A stretch of DNA of 46,043 nt from JAHFUI01 sp041485905 (GCA_041485905.1 JBGPKK010000020.1:1-46043); one strand, 5' to 3'; counted from the first letter of the stretch, positions 14,387 through 23,878 are shown. Numbers and translations: made by a program. Notes: generated from the letters alone by a model not told the origin.

Positions 14387-15315
14387 CGTGGGACGACGTT
14401 AATCTGCACGAGCCGGCGGAATTTCACCGGGTTGCCGTTGAGCGTCGCGGGCCTGTATCGCCACATGATGGCCGCTTCCAGCAGCTTCCGATCGTACGGC
14501 GGGCTGATCGGCTTGATCATCATCGCGGATTCCACGGCGCCGGTTTCATCGATGACCACTCCCAGGGCGCCCTGCCCCGCCTGCGTGGGCATCAGCGGCG
14601 TCAGCGGAAACGGCGGCAGCAGTTGACGCACGACCGTCGGCGGCACGACGTCCGCATCGTCGCTCGTGTAAATACGCGGCGCCGCGGGGCGCGCGGGTTC
14701 TGCGGCGGCAACAGGAGCGGGAGGGGGCGGCGGCGGCTTGGGTGGAGGCGGCGGAGCGGCGGCCGTCGCGCTCAGCTCATGGAACCCGGACGCCAGGGTC
14801 CGCACATCCGACAGCGGCGGCGCATTTGCCGCGGCCCCAACATCCGGATCGGCCAGTATCTCGAGGATACGCTGGAAGCCATCGGCTGCCGCTGCAAACT
14901 CCTTGCGATCGAATGCCGCCTTCGCCTGGCCGTACTGTTGTTGAATGAGGCTCGGCAGCATGCGCTTCCGGACGTCGCTGAACGCAGAGCGCACGCGAGG
15001 CGACGCATCGGCGGCGGACGGGTGATACGACGGCTCCCCCACGACGATCGTCTCGATGGCGTGTTCGGCTTCGGCCCCGCGCCCCAGCGCGAGAAGGCAG
15101 AACGCTCGATACTGCTCGATGGCGCGTCCCTCGGCCGGACCGTTGGCCGGCCGCAGGCGACTTAACACCGCCAGCGCATCTTCGTACGCGGCGGCTGCAT
15201 ACAGATCGCGCGCCGCGGCCAGCGAATCATCGGCCGCACGGGCGTCCACACCTCGCATTGTCGCCAGGCCCGCCAGCGCGACGGCCGCCAGCGCCCGTCG
15301 ATACGATCGGTTCAT
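14383..15315 (-). CDS. TonB C-terminal domain protein with helical repeats
   Basis: A 310-residue protein with a signal peptide (ending near DARAADDS), a TPR-like helical half (AARDLYAAAAYEDALAVLSR, then a later AKAAFDRKEFAAAADGFQRI), a Pro-rich linker (PPPPPKPPPPPP) at about 190, and a C-terminal TonB fold with GALGVVIDETGAVESAMMIK and YDRKLLEAAIMWRYRPATLN. It lacks the N-terminal membrane anchor of a true TonB, so it is more likely a periplasmic member of the TonB-C group than the energy transducer itself. ATG overlaps the stop of the PEGA pseudokinase gene (ATGA), implying equal production and joint function. Confidence 0.85.
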   Translation of the reverse strand: MNRSYRRALAAVALAGLATMRGVDARAADDSLAAARDLYAAAAYEDALAVLSRLRPANGPAEGRAIEQYRAFCLLALGRGAEAEHAIETIVVGEPSYHPSAADASPRVRSAFSDVRKRMLPSLIQQQYGQAKAAFDRKEFAAAADGFQRILEILADPDVGAAANAPPLSDVRTLASGFHELSATAAAPPPPPKPPPPPPAPVAAAEPARPAAPRIYTSDDADVVPPTVVRQLLPPFPLTPLMPTQAGQGALGVVIDETGAVESAMMIKPISPPYDRKLLEAAIMWRYRPATLNGNPVKFRRLVQINVVPR

Positions 15316-17459
15316 TTCTTCCTCATGTCGACGCTGAGCCGCGCGGGCGCGGCCACGGTGACCGTGATCGCGTGGCGCTGCTCGCCGAGCTCAGGATGCC
15401 GAAAGATCACTTCGTGCGGTCCCGCCGACACCACGTGGTCCCCAATCGGCGTGTCGCCGATCTTTTCTCCGTCAATCCAGACCTCCGCCCAGGGGACCGC
15501 GTTCAGCGCAAGCTTCTGCTTGGGCAGCTCGATCGCGATCGGCGTCACCTTCCCCGGCGCCACCTGCACCGTCCGGACGGCGCGATATCCGACCGGCTGA
15601 TTCGCGATCTCGATCTCGTGCTTGCCGGCCGACACCATGATCCGGTCGCTCTCGCTCGTGCCGAGCAAGCGCCCGTTCTCGAACAGTTGCACGTCGATCG
15701 GCGCCTTGACCGCGATCCAGCCCGATGTCGGCGCGGTCTGGGAGGGCGCGAGCGTTACGACGAGCGATCCCGTGATACCTGCCTCGACCGTGACCTCGTG
15801 CCTGGCCGATCCGGTCTCGCTGTCGAAGGTGACCGCGTGGACACCCGGCGTCAGATCAGCAACGATCACCGGCGACACGCCGCGGGCGATCCCGTCGACG
15901 GACACCTTCGCCCCGGTCGGTTCCGTGCGCACGCGAAGCTGGCCGACGAGCATCGCCACTTTGGGCAGATCCACGTACTGCGCGAGTTGTGCGCCGGCCG
16001 CAATCGTGATCGGGATCGAACGCGGGTCGCCTTCGCCGCGCAGCTCGACGACATGGGTGCCCGCACCCAGCGTCAGCGTGATCGGTGACACGCCGCGCGG
16101 CTGGCCGTCCACGACGACCTGCGCGCCGCCAGGATTCGTGTTGATCATCAGCGTCCCGGTGGCAAGCCCCGCGGCATGGGACACGAAATAGCGGCGGCCG
16201 GCCAGCGCTGCGCCGGACAGGATCGCCAGCACCACAGCGGCGGAGGCCACCAGTCGCGGCCAGCGTCGCGGTCTCATGACCTTGGGCACGGTTGGTTCCT
16301 CCTGGGCGAATTGGGCGAACTGGGCGAAATCGATCGGAACGGTGGGCGTGATGACTGCCGCCCACGACGGCGGTTCGACACTCCGCGGCGGCGCGACGCT
16401 GACGGCCGCGGCAATCGGCGCGAGCAGCGCGTGTTCGGTTTCGGGGGCTTCGGTGGCCTCGGAAGCTTCCGCAGCCGGGGCTTCAATGAGGGTGGGCCGA
16501 GAGACCTTCGGCGCCTCCACGAGCCTCGGCGCGCTCGTGACCTTCGGCGGGTCGGTGGTGGGCGCCGGCCCGGCTGCGCGGTCGAGCGAGGCCTGATACC
16601 GCTCGACGAATGTTTCCAGCGCCTGCGGCGCCGCGATGTAGTCCATCTTGTCGAGCTCGTTCCGAGCTTCCACCGCCGACGAGAACGAATGTGCCGGGTC
16701 GAGCTGGAGCGCGCGCATCAGCCACGAACGGAAGCCCGGCGGCAACGGCTCGAGACCTCCACGCGCCGAGATCGCCCACGCCGATGCGACGACGTCACCG
16801 ACATGCGGATATTCGTCCTCTTGCAGGAGGCGGCCGAGGACCAGCGAGAGTGCCACCACGCCAATTTGCGTCACGTCGGCTCGGTGATCGAAGCGCGGCA
16901 GTCCCGACGATCGCGGCAGCGGTATGCGGAGCTCGCGCCAGCACTGCGCGTGAGAATAGCGAAGCTGTTCGAGAGCCGCGCCGAAGACGTGCTCGACGAT
17001 GATCACCCGTGCATGAGGCGTGAGGATGAGGCGCTCGGGTCCGATCGCGCCGTGCGCGATGTCGGGCGCGTGCTCATGGAGGACTGCGACGGTGGGCACG
17101 AGCTGCCGGATGAGCGACAGCGCCGTATTGATATCGAGCGTCAATCGCTGCCGGTCGACGCTCTCCAGCACCTGCGACAGCCGCACCCCCGGCGTCTGGT
17201 CCGAGACCAGCGCGAGCGTCCCGTCGCTCAGCCGCTCGACGCTACGGATGCGCGCGTAGTAGGAGTGCCGAAAGCCTGCGAGGCGGCTCACTCGCTCGCG
17301 CAGCGCGAACTCGAAGGAGGGCGCGGATGTGATCTCGCCGCGTAAACAGAGAAACTCGCGTGTGTCGGCGCCGCTTGAATCGGAAATCGGGCGCCGCTCG
17401 CCGAGTGGATCCTGAAAGACCGCCCCATTGGACGCAGCCGCAACAACGGCGGGAAGCAT
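15312..17459 (-). CDS. PEGA-repeat protein with degenerate kinase domain
   Basis: A 715-residue protein. The N-terminal 290 residues have a kinase-like outline (HSYYARIRSVERLSDGTLAL, then LIRQLVPTVAVLHEH and YPHVGDVVAS), but the catalytic loop HRDxxxxN is replaced by AHGAIGPERLIL and DFG by EHVFG, and no glycine loop or VAIK lysine is seen. It is therefore very probably an inactive pseudokinase. A disordered Pro/Ala/Glu linker, one membrane helix (LVASAAVVLAILSGAALAG, about 405-425) and four PEGA-type repeats follow (for example GGAQVVVDGQPRGVSPI, GAKVSVDGIARGVSPV, WAEVWIDGEKIGDTPI). Topology should be cytoplasmic kinase-like part, external PEGA part. Coupled to the TonB-C gene. Confidence 0.85.
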   Translation of the reverse strand: MLPAVVAAASNGAVFQDPLGERRPISDSSGADTREFLCLRGEITSAPSFEFALRERVSRLAGFRHSYYARIRSVERLSDGTLALVSDQTPGVRLSQVLESVDRQRLTLDINTALSLIRQLVPTVAVLHEHAPDIAHGAIGPERLILTPHARVIIVEHVFGAALEQLRYSHAQCWRELRIPLPRSSGLPRFDHRADVTQIGVVALSLVLGRLLQEDEYPHVGDVVASAWAISARGGLEPLPPGFRSWLMRALQLDPAHSFSSAVEARNELDKMDYIAAPQALETFVERYQASLDRAAGPAPTTDPPKVTSAPRLVEAPKVSRPTLIEAPAAEASEATEAPETEHALLAPIAAAVSVAPPRSVEPPSWAAVITPTVPIDFAQFAQFAQEEPTVPKVMRPRRWPRLVASAAVVLAILSGAALAGRRYFVSHAAGLATGTLMINTNPGGAQVVVDGQPRGVSPITLTLGAGTHVVELRGEGDPRSIPITIAAGAQLAQYVDLPKVAMLVGQLRVRTEPTGAKVSVDGIARGVSPVIVADLTPGVHAVTFDSETGSARHEVTVEAGITGSLVVTLAPSQTAPTSGWIAVKAPIDVQLFENGRLLGTSESDRIMVSAGKHEIEIANQPVGYRAVRTVQVAPGKVTPIAIELPKQKLALNAVPWAEVWIDGEKIGDTPIGDHVVSAGPHEVIFRHPELGEQRHAITVTVAAPARLSVDMRKK
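16303..16329. repeat. Three tandem 9-bp units inside the PEGA protein gene
   Basis: TGGGCGAAT, TGGGCGAAC and TGGGCGAAA follow each other and encode FAQFAQFAQ on the minus strand, in the disordered linker just before the membrane helix. Frame is kept, so copy-number change would only alter linker length. Confidence 0.75.
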
Positions 17460-17730
17460 GAATCACCTGCCGGCGTCCGGCAGTGCCATTTTCGTGCCCA
17501 CGGTTACGCTGGCGACAAACGCGGGCAAGTGGCTCCGTCACAGAGGTTTCGCGGCTCCGCGTTGTTCACACCGCGGGACCGAGCTGACACTATGGACATC
17601 GCGGAGTTACAGAACAGGCGGGCCGCAGCGAATTCTGTAAGGATGAGCGCGCGCGCCGATCGGCTGAGGCATCGCCCTTGCATCCTTGTGTTGACCGATC
17701 AGTTCGTTCTACAGTCTTGGCCGCACACCC

Positions 17731-18246
17731 ATGACCCACCGTTCACCCCTCAACAACATCACTCTCGGGGGTTTGGTCGTCGCCTTCGCCTATGCCTGGG
17801 CCGGCATCTCGGTCGGCGCCGGCCAGAACGCCGAGCAGCGGATCGCGCCGGGTGAAGTCACGTGGCCGACCGGCGCTTCGTCACTCGTCGGCACATCGGC
17901 GGTGCCTGGCATACAAACGGTGATCCTCAAAGGGGATCCGACGAAAGCCGGCCTGTACACGCTCCTGCTTCGCGCGGGCCCGCACACCAGAATCGAGGCG
18001 CATGCGCACCCCGACGACCGGGTCGCGACTGTGGTGTCAGGTACTTGGTACTTCGGGTACGGCCGCCAGTTCGACGAGAAAGCGCTGAAGCAGCTGCCGC
18101 CCGGCAGCTTCTATACGGAGCCGCCCGGCGTGAACCATTTCGCGATGACCAGGGAAGAAGGCGTGGTCATCCAGATCACGGGCACCGGCCCTTCAGCCAC
18201 GACGTACGTCGATCCGCGAAACGATCCGACCAAGCGGCCTGATTGA
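17731..18246 (+). CDS. Cupin-domain protein, probably exported
   Basis: A 171-residue protein. The first 30 residues contain a hydrophobic stretch (LGGLVVAFAYAWAGISVGAG) that may be a signal peptide or anchor. The cupin core is visible as LYTLLLRAGPHTRIEAHAHP DDRVATVVSGTWYFGYG followed by LPPGSFYTEPPGVNHFAMT; HAH...D and the late His are the metal ligands of cupin motifs 1 and 2. Its role is unknown. The stop codon TGA overlaps the TTG start of the APC permease gene. The 270 bp upstream contain no other supportable gene. Confidence 0.85.
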   Translation: MTHRSPLNNITLGGLVVAFAYAWAGISVGAGQNAEQRIAPGEVTWPTGASSLVGTSAVPGIQTVILKGDPTKAGLYTLLLRAGPHTRIEAHAHPDDRVATVVSGTWYFGYGRQFDEKALKQLPPGSFYTEPPGVNHFAMTREEGVVIQITGTGPSATTYVDPRNDPTKRPD

Positions 18247-20153
18247 GCCCCTTCAAGCAGCAGCTCGCGCGGTGGTTTTACGAGGGATCCCGCGAGCCCA
18301 CAGGGCCTCACGCGCAGCCGGCGCACACGGCCGCGTGGTGGAAGGTGATGTGTCTCACCGGCGTCGACTATTTCTCGACGCTGGCGTATCAGCCAAGCAT
18401 CGCGTTTCTCGCGGCCGGCGTGCTGTCTCCCGTCGCCACGTTCGCCCTGATCGTGCTCACGCTGTTCGGCGCGCTGCCGATGTACCGGCGCGTCGCGGAG
18501 ATGAGCCCTCGCGGCCAGGGCAGCATCCTGATCCTCGAAGACCTGTTACCGCAATGGAAGGGCCGATTCGTGGTGCTCTGCCTACTGGGCTTCGCGGCGA
18601 CCGATTTCGTGATCACCATCACGCTCTCGGCTGCGGATGCGACGGCGCATCTGATCGAGAATCCCTTGACCCCGTCGTGGCTGGACCACCCGATGGCGGT
18701 CACCCTGCTGCTCCTGCTCGCGCTCGGCGCCGTGTTTCTAAAAGGATTCGGCGAAGCAATCACGATCGCGGTCGTCCTCGTGGCGGCGTACCTGACGCTG
18801 AACATCGTTGTCCTGGGCGTGAGCCTTCATCACATCTGGCAGCACCCTGAGCTCTTCGACAACTGGAAACTGGCTCTTGTGACGCGGCACGGCAGCCCGA
18901 TCATGATGCTCGCGATGGGGGCGCTCCTCTTTCCGAAGCTCGCGCTCGGGTTGTCGGGATTCGAAACGGGCGTGGCCGTCATGCCGCTCGTCGGCGGCGA
19001 TCGCTCCGACACGGAGGCGGCGCCGATCGGCAGGATTCGCAACACGAAGAAACTGCTTACCACGGCCGCGCTGATCATGAGCGTGATGCTGATGGCCAGC
19101 AGCCTGGTGAGCGCGGTGTTGATCCCGCCGGACGCCTTTCAGCCGGGCCACCCGGCCGACGGCCGGGCCCTCGCCTACCTCGCCCACGAGCTCGTGGGCA
19201 CCGGCTTTGGCACGCTGTTCGACGCCGCCACGATGGCCATCCTGTGGTTCGCGGGCGCGTCGGCGATGGCGGGGCTGCTCAATCTGGTTCCGCGTTACCT
19301 GCCTCGATACGGCATGGCGCCCGAGTGGGCGCGCGCCAACCGCCCGCTCGTGGTCCTCTTCACCGGCATCACCGTTCTGGTCACCGTCATCTTCGACGCC
19401 AGCGTCACTGCGCAGGGCGGCGCCTACGCGACAGGCGTGCTGGTGCTGATGAGCTCGGCCGCGCTGGCCGTGGCGATTTCGGCGTGGCGGCGCCGGCGAC
19501 ACTTTGTCCCGTTCCTGGCGATCACAGTGGTGTTTGTCTACACCACGATCACCAACATCTTCGAGCGGCCCGAGGGGATCAAGATCGCCTCGGTCTTCAT
19601 CCTGACGATCATCGGCAGCTCGCTCGTCTCGCGCGCGCTGCGGTCGACCGAGCTGCGCGTGACCGGCATCGAACCGGATGAGGCGGCGTCCAGGTTCATC
19701 ACCGCCGCGGCAAGCCAGGGCGAGGACATCCGGATCATCGCGAGCCGTCCCCGATTGGGAATCCTCGAGGAGTACGAGGATAAGCTGCGCGAGGCGACCG
19801 ACTCCCACCGCCTCTCGCCGACCGACCCGGTGCTGTTTCTCGAGATCCGCCCTGGCGACGCATCGCAGTTCAGCCAGGTGCTGACGGTGGAAGGCGTGCA
19901 GGTCGGCCGTCATCGGGTTCTGCGCTGCCAGAGCCCGGCCATTCCCAACGCCATCGCCGCGCTGCTGCTCTACATTCGCGATCAGACCCATCAGATCCCA
20001 CATGTGTACTTCGGTTGGACTGAAGGCAATCCGATCACGTACCTGCTGAAGTTTCTCGCGTTTGGTGAAGGAGACACCGCCCCCGTCACGCGGGAAGTCC
20101 TGCGACAGTCCGTGCCCGACCCGCTGCGGCGTCCTCGCGTTCACGTCGGCTGA
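18243..20153 (+). CDS. APC-superfamily permease with cytoplasmic C-terminal domain
   Basis: A 636-residue transporter. The start is TTG 18243, overlapping the cupin stop (TTGA). GVDYFSTLAYQPSIAFLAAG and GALPMYRRVAEMSPRGQGSI are the conserved first helices of a large APC family common in soil bacteria, and about 12 membrane helices can be counted up to residue 460. The remaining 170 residues are soluble (SQGEDIRIIASRPRLGILEE, then DPVLFLEIRPGDASQFSQVL) and may be regulatory. Amino acids or potassium are both possible substrates for this group; the sequence does not decide. No c-di-AMP riboswitch is apparent upstream. Confidence 0.82.
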   Translation: MSPFKQQLARWFYEGSREPTGPHAQPAHTAAWWKVMCLTGVDYFSTLAYQPSIAFLAAGVLSPVATFALIVLTLFGALPMYRRVAEMSPRGQGSILILEDLLPQWKGRFVVLCLLGFAATDFVITITLSAADATAHLIENPLTPSWLDHPMAVTLLLLLALGAVFLKGFGEAITIAVVLVAAYLTLNIVVLGVSLHHIWQHPELFDNWKLALVTRHGSPIMMLAMGALLFPKLALGLSGFETGVAVMPLVGGDRSDTEAAPIGRIRNTKKLLTTAALIMSVMLMASSLVSAVLIPPDAFQPGHPADGRALAYLAHELVGTGFGTLFDAATMAILWFAGASAMAGLLNLVPRYLPRYGMAPEWARANRPLVVLFTGITVLVTVIFDASVTAQGGAYATGVLVLMSSAALAVAISAWRRRRHFVPFLAITVVFVYTTITNIFERPEGIKIASVFILTIIGSSLVSRALRSTELRVTGIEPDEAASRFITAAASQGEDIRIIASRPRLGILEEYEDKLREATDSHRLSPTDPVLFLEIRPGDASQFSQVLTVEGVQVGRHRVLRCQSPAIPNAIAALLLYIRDQTHQIPHVYFGWTEGNPITYLLKFLAFGEGDTAPVTREVLRQSVPDPLRRPRVHVG

Positions 20154-20173
20154 TCACTGTTAGAGTGGATTTT

Positions 20174-23017
20174 ATGTACCTGCACCGAAATGTTCGCCTC
20201 GTCGCGATCCTGACAGCGCTCGCGGCAGCGCCGGCCATCGTCTCTACGCAATCGCAGACGACGGCACCGCCGCGATTCAACCCGCGGGACAAAATTCCGT
20301 TCGATCGGGCGATTCACACGGCCACGCTGTCCAACGGCGTCACATATTTCGTGCGACAGAACGCCAGGCCCGAGAAACGCGTGTCGCTGAGGCTCGCCGT
20401 CAAGGCGGGGTCGTTGGAAGAAGCGGACGACCAGCAGGGGCTGGCCCACTTCATCGAGCATATGGCGTTCAACGGCAGCACGCATTTCAAGCCCGGCGCG
20501 CTGGTATCGACTTTCGAATCGATTGGCGCACGGCTCGGACCACACGTGAACGCCTATACGAGCTTCGACGAGACGGTGTACATGCTCGAGCTCCCCACGG
20601 ACAAGCCGGAGATCGTGGCGAACGGGCTGACAGCGCTTGCCGATTTTGCCGGCGGCCTCGCCCTCGATCCGACGGAAGTGGAGAAAGAGCGCGGCGTCGT
20701 GATCGAGGAATGGCGCGGCGGGCTCGGCGCCCAATCGCGTATCCGCGACAAACAGATTCCGGTGCTGTACTTGAACTCACGCTACGCGCAGCGTCTGCCG
20801 ATCGGGAAGCCCGACGTCATTCGCACGGCGCCCGTCGCGCGGCTGCGGGCGTTCTACGACACCTGGTATCGACCAGAGCGGATGGCGGTCATTGCGGTCG
20901 GCGACATCGACGCGCAGCAGATGGAAACAGCGATCAGGACGAACTTCGCCGGGCTCAAGGCCCGCGCTTTGGCGGCGAAAGTGCCCGATGGCACCGTCCC
21001 GATTCCCCACCGGCTCTCCATCAGCATCGTCACCGATTCGGAAGTCACCCAGTCGAGCGTGCAGATCGTGCGCAAGCGGCCGAAAGAGAGCCAGGGGCGC
21101 GTCGCGGATTACCGCCGCGATGTCGTCGAGCGGCTCATGGACGACATGTTCAACGAGCGCTTCGGCGAACTGGTGCGGAAGCCTGACGCCAGGTTCCTGG
21201 GCGCCGGCGGGTCGGAAGGGAGCCTCGGCAGGACGGTGGCCACCTTCTCGCTTGGCGCTCGGGTGCCGGATGGGAAGATCGAGGAAGGCGCCACGGCCAT
21301 CGCGGTCGAAGCCAGGCGCCTCCACGACTTCGGGTTCTCGCCCTCCGAGCTCGACCGCGCGAAGAAGTGGCTCGCCGCGGCGTACGAGCGCGCGTACAAC
21401 GAGCGCGACAAGACCGAAAGCGGGTCGCTTGCGCAGGAATGCCTGTCGTACTTTCTGGAGAACGAGCCGGCCCCTGGCATCACCTACGAATACGAGCTCG
21501 TGAGACAGGTGCTCCCGGGCATCAGCGTTGCGGAAGTCACCGAGATGGCCAGGCGCCTGCTGCGCGACGACAACCGCACGGTGATGGCGGTCTCGCCGCA
21601 AAAGGCCGGGATTCGCGTTCCGAGCGACGGGGACCTCAAGAACGCACTCGCATCAGCGGACAAGACGGCTGTCACCGCGTGGACCGACACCGCCGCGACC
21701 GGCACCCTGATGGAGCACAAGCCGGAAACCGGCGTCACCTTGTCGCGACGCGAGCTGCCGGAGGTTGGCGTCACCATCGTGCGGTTCACCAACGGCGTCG
21801 AAGCGTGGCTGAAGCCCACAGATTTCAAGAACGATCAGGTCGTCTTCACCATGGAGGCCGGTGGCGGCAGCTCGCTCGCGCCGCCGGCGGACTACGTCGA
21901 AGCGTCGCTCTCGGACGAATACGTCCAGCGCTCGGGCGCCGGCGGCTTCAAGGCGCGGGATCTCGAGAAGCTCCTGGCGGGCAAGGTCGCGTCGGCATCG
22001 CCGTTTGTCTCGCTCTCAACGCACGGTCTGTCGGGCAGCGCGTCCCCGGCCGATCTCGAAACGGCCCTGCAGCTGCTGCACGAGGAATTCACCGCGCCCG
22101 GCGACGACCCCGAGGCCTTCGCCTTGCTGCGACGCCAGCTGGACGCCTCCGTCGCAAACCGCGATCAGTCGCCGGGACAGGTATTCGGCGAGCGCCTCGC
22201 CGAAGTGAACACCTGCAACCATTACACGGCGCAGCCGCTCACGGCCGAGCGCATCGCCACGATCGACCGCCGGAAGATGGTCGCTTTCTACCACGAACGC
22301 TTCTCGAACGCCGCGGACTTCTCGTTCTTCATGGTCGGCCGATTCAAGGTCGACGCGGTGCTCCCCGTGCTGGCGCAGTACGTCGGATCGCTGCCGTCAA
22401 CCGGCACGAAGACGTCGCAATTCAAGGACGTCGGTCTCTGTTTTCCAAAGACAGTCCAGCGCGCGCGGGTCGAGAAGGGACGCGAGCCGCGCGGTCAGAC
22501 GGTCCTCAGCTTCTTTGCCGACCCCGGGACGGATCCAGCCGAGCAGGAAAATGCCGCAGCGGCGTCGACCGTGCTTCAAACAGCGCTTCGCGACATCCTC
22601 CGCGAAGAGCTCGGCCAGACCTACAACGTGTCGGTGGGTCTGGATCAGCGGCTGCCGCAACGTGGCTACGGCCGGATGGAGGTGAGCTTCGGATCAGCGC
22701 CCGAGAACATCGACACGATGACCGAGCGCGTGATGAAGGAAATCAAGCGCCTTCAGGACGAAGGGCCGTCGGCTGACTTGACGATGCGCGCGAAAGAGGG
22801 CGCGAGGCGGGCGCACGAAACAAACGTGAAACAGAATGGGTACTGGCTGCGCCGGCTGGCAACGGTCCACATGCTCGGTCAGGATCCAGCGGAAATCCTC
22901 CGGCGCCCGGACCGCATCAACTCCATCACGCCGGAACTGTTGGAAGATGTGTTCCGGCGCTACTTCCCGATGGACCGTTTTACCGCGGTGACGATGGTGC
23001 CGGCTCCGGCACAGTGA
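20174..23017 (+). CDS. M16 family zinc metallopeptidase (pitrilysin-like), exported
   Basis: A 947-residue protein from ATG 20174 (a GTG 9 nt earlier is possible). The start YLHRNVRLVAILTALAAAPA is a signal peptide. The inverted zinc motif HFIEH is at 92-96 and the third ligand lies about 76 residues on, in EKERGVVIEEW. The usual domain order is seen: an active M16 domain, an M16C domain (LPIGKPDVIRTAPVARLRAF), then an inactive second half with REELGQTYNVSVGLDQRLPQ. Such enzymes degrade peptides in the periplasm. TAGAGT lies 7 nt before the ATG with no Shine-Dalgarno, suggesting a leaderless message. It is a single-gene unit. Confidence 0.93.
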   Translation: MYLHRNVRLVAILTALAAAPAIVSTQSQTTAPPRFNPRDKIPFDRAIHTATLSNGVTYFVRQNARPEKRVSLRLAVKAGSLEEADDQQGLAHFIEHMAFNGSTHFKPGALVSTFESIGARLGPHVNAYTSFDETVYMLELPTDKPEIVANGLTALADFAGGLALDPTEVEKERGVVIEEWRGGLGAQSRIRDKQIPVLYLNSRYAQRLPIGKPDVIRTAPVARLRAFYDTWYRPERMAVIAVGDIDAQQMETAIRTNFAGLKARALAAKVPDGTVPIPHRLSISIVTDSEVTQSSVQIVRKRPKESQGRVADYRRDVVERLMDDMFNERFGELVRKPDARFLGAGGSEGSLGRTVATFSLGARVPDGKIEEGATAIAVEARRLHDFGFSPSELDRAKKWLAAAYERAYNERDKTESGSLAQECLSYFLENEPAPGITYEYELVRQVLPGISVAEVTEMARRLLRDDNRTVMAVSPQKAGIRVPSDGDLKNALASADKTAVTAWTDTAATGTLMEHKPETGVTLSRRELPEVGVTIVRFTNGVEAWLKPTDFKNDQVVFTMEAGGGSSLAPPADYVEASLSDEYVQRSGAGGFKARDLEKLLAGKVASASPFVSLSTHGLSGSASPADLETALQLLHEEFTAPGDDPEAFALLRRQLDASVANRDQSPGQVFGERLAEVNTCNHYTAQPLTAERIATIDRRKMVAFYHERFSNAADFSFFMVGRFKVDAVLPVLAQYVGSLPSTGTKTSQFKDVGLCFPKTVQRARVEKGREPRGQTVLSFFADPGTDPAEQENAAAASTVLQTALRDILREELGQTYNVSVGLDQRLPQRGYGRMEVSFGSAPENIDTMTERVMKEIKRLQDEGPSADLTMRAKEGARRAHETNVKQNGYWLRRLATVHMLGQDPAEILRRPDRINSITPELLEDVFRRYFPMDRFTAVTMVPAPAQ

Positions 23018-23023
23018 CAGGCC

Positions 23024-23110
23024 GAGTCGTCAGTCGACAGGCGTCAGTCGACGGTCATCAGTCGACAGTCGGCCGTGCTTGACTGACGACTGGCGACCGA
23101 CGACTGAAGG
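23024..23110. repeat. Cluster of CAGTCGAC direct and inverted repeats
   Basis: Three copies of TCAGTCGAC occur at about 23029, 23044 and 23058, spaced near 14-15 bp, and are followed by opposite-strand variants (ACTGACGACTGG, CCGACGACTGA) at about 23081-23107. The region lies between convergent genes and could fold into a large hairpin acting as a bidirectional transcription barrier. It is not a CRISPR: units are too short and there are no spacers. Confidence 0.55.
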
Positions 23111-23251
23111 TTATTCGGGCGAAATCGACGTTCTGCCGCAGTCGTCACATCGAAGATATACGACGGGCACCGCTTCGGACCGACCGATGACGCGGGCGCT
23201 CGGCACCCCGCATCTCGGGCAGACGATCCCCGCTGAGATTCGTTTGGCCAT
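23111..23251 (-). CDS. Small two-CxxC zinc-ribbon protein
   Basis: A 46-residue protein from ATG 23251 with AGGAGA 8 nt upstream. It reads AKRISAGIVCPRCGVPSARV ... VVYLRCDDCGRTSISPE: two CxxC knuckles 22 residues apart, exactly the spacing of a minimal zinc ribbon. Such proteins are common in high-GC genomes and their partners (nucleic acid or protein) are rarely known. It is the last gene of the minus-strand group that begins with DUF5777 and CHRD, 81 bp after the CHRD stop; it may have its own promoter. Too short for many gene finders. Confidence 0.75.
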   Translation of the reverse strand: MAKRISAGIVCPRCGVPSARVIGRSEAVPVVYLRCDDCGRTSISPE

Positions 23252-23332
23252 GCAGTCTTCTCCTATACCCAATTAGACTGCCAATCCCTCGGGAAAGATG
23301 CATGAATCGTCGAGCCGATCCGTGCAGCCGCG

Positions 23333-23878
23333 TTACTGCGTCCGCGCGAGCTGGCCACGGGCGGCTCCGCCCGGGTTCAACGCCGTATGGACGTTGAAGT
23401 AGTACCCGGAAGGATTGGCGATGATCAGATTCGCCGAGTCAACCGGGTTTATCGCAAAGCCGGTTCTCACGTAAGAGCCGGAGCCGTTCGGCATCGTGAC
23501 CTCGCCCGCCGAAGGCACCATCGCCACTAGCACACCACCACCCACAAGAGAGCTGCCTGTGTGAATGTGGGCCAGAGTAATAATGGTTCCAGCCGGGAAC
23601 CCGGTGTACGTCGAGCTCACGTCAATGGTGGCCGCCGTGATGGCACCGGACGAATCCCTCGTCACGTTCATCGTGAGCGTCGCCTCACCCTTACCGTCCT
23701 TTTCCGCAGTCGCTAATGGATTTTGTGGCGCGACTTCGTTGGCCGCGGACAATGAGGCCGTGAACACGAGTCGGTTCGGCGGCGCCGTTGTCGTCGACGT
23801 GGTTGGGGTGTTGTTATTGCCGCTGCAGCTCGCGGCGGAGATGGCGCATACGACCGCAAGAATTGTCAATCTGGTCAT
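23333..23878 (-). CDS. CHRD-domain lipoprotein
   Basis: A 181-residue protein with a lipoprotein signal (LTILAVVCAISAASC, Cys at 18) and a Thr-rich spacer. The CHRD core follows: LVFTASLSAANEVAPQNPLA, then KGEATLTMNVTRDSSGAITA, LAHIHTGSSLVGGGVLV and GYYFNVHTALNPGGAARGQL. The final NVHTxxNPGGxxRGQL is the hallmark of CHRD. Bacterial CHRD proteins are exported and of unknown function. A strong AGGAGG is 7 nt upstream of ATG 23878. It starts 12 bp after the DUF5777 gene ends, so the two form an operon. Confidence 0.92.
   Translation of the reverse strand: MTRLTILAVVCAISAASCSGNNNTPTTSTTTAPPNRLVFTASLSAANEVAPQNPLATAEKDGKGEATLTMNVTRDSSGAITAATIDVSSTYTGFPAGTIITLAHIHTGSSLVGGGVLVAMVPSAGEVTMPNGSGSYVRTGFAINPVDSANLIIANPSGYYFNVHTALNPGGAARGQLARTQ

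Noticed and set aside
17592..17855. A start codon and short frame (MDIAELQNRRAAANSVR) before the cupin gene
   Set aside because: It overlaps the cupin gene in another frame and soon becomes low-quality sequence; no ribosome-binding site.
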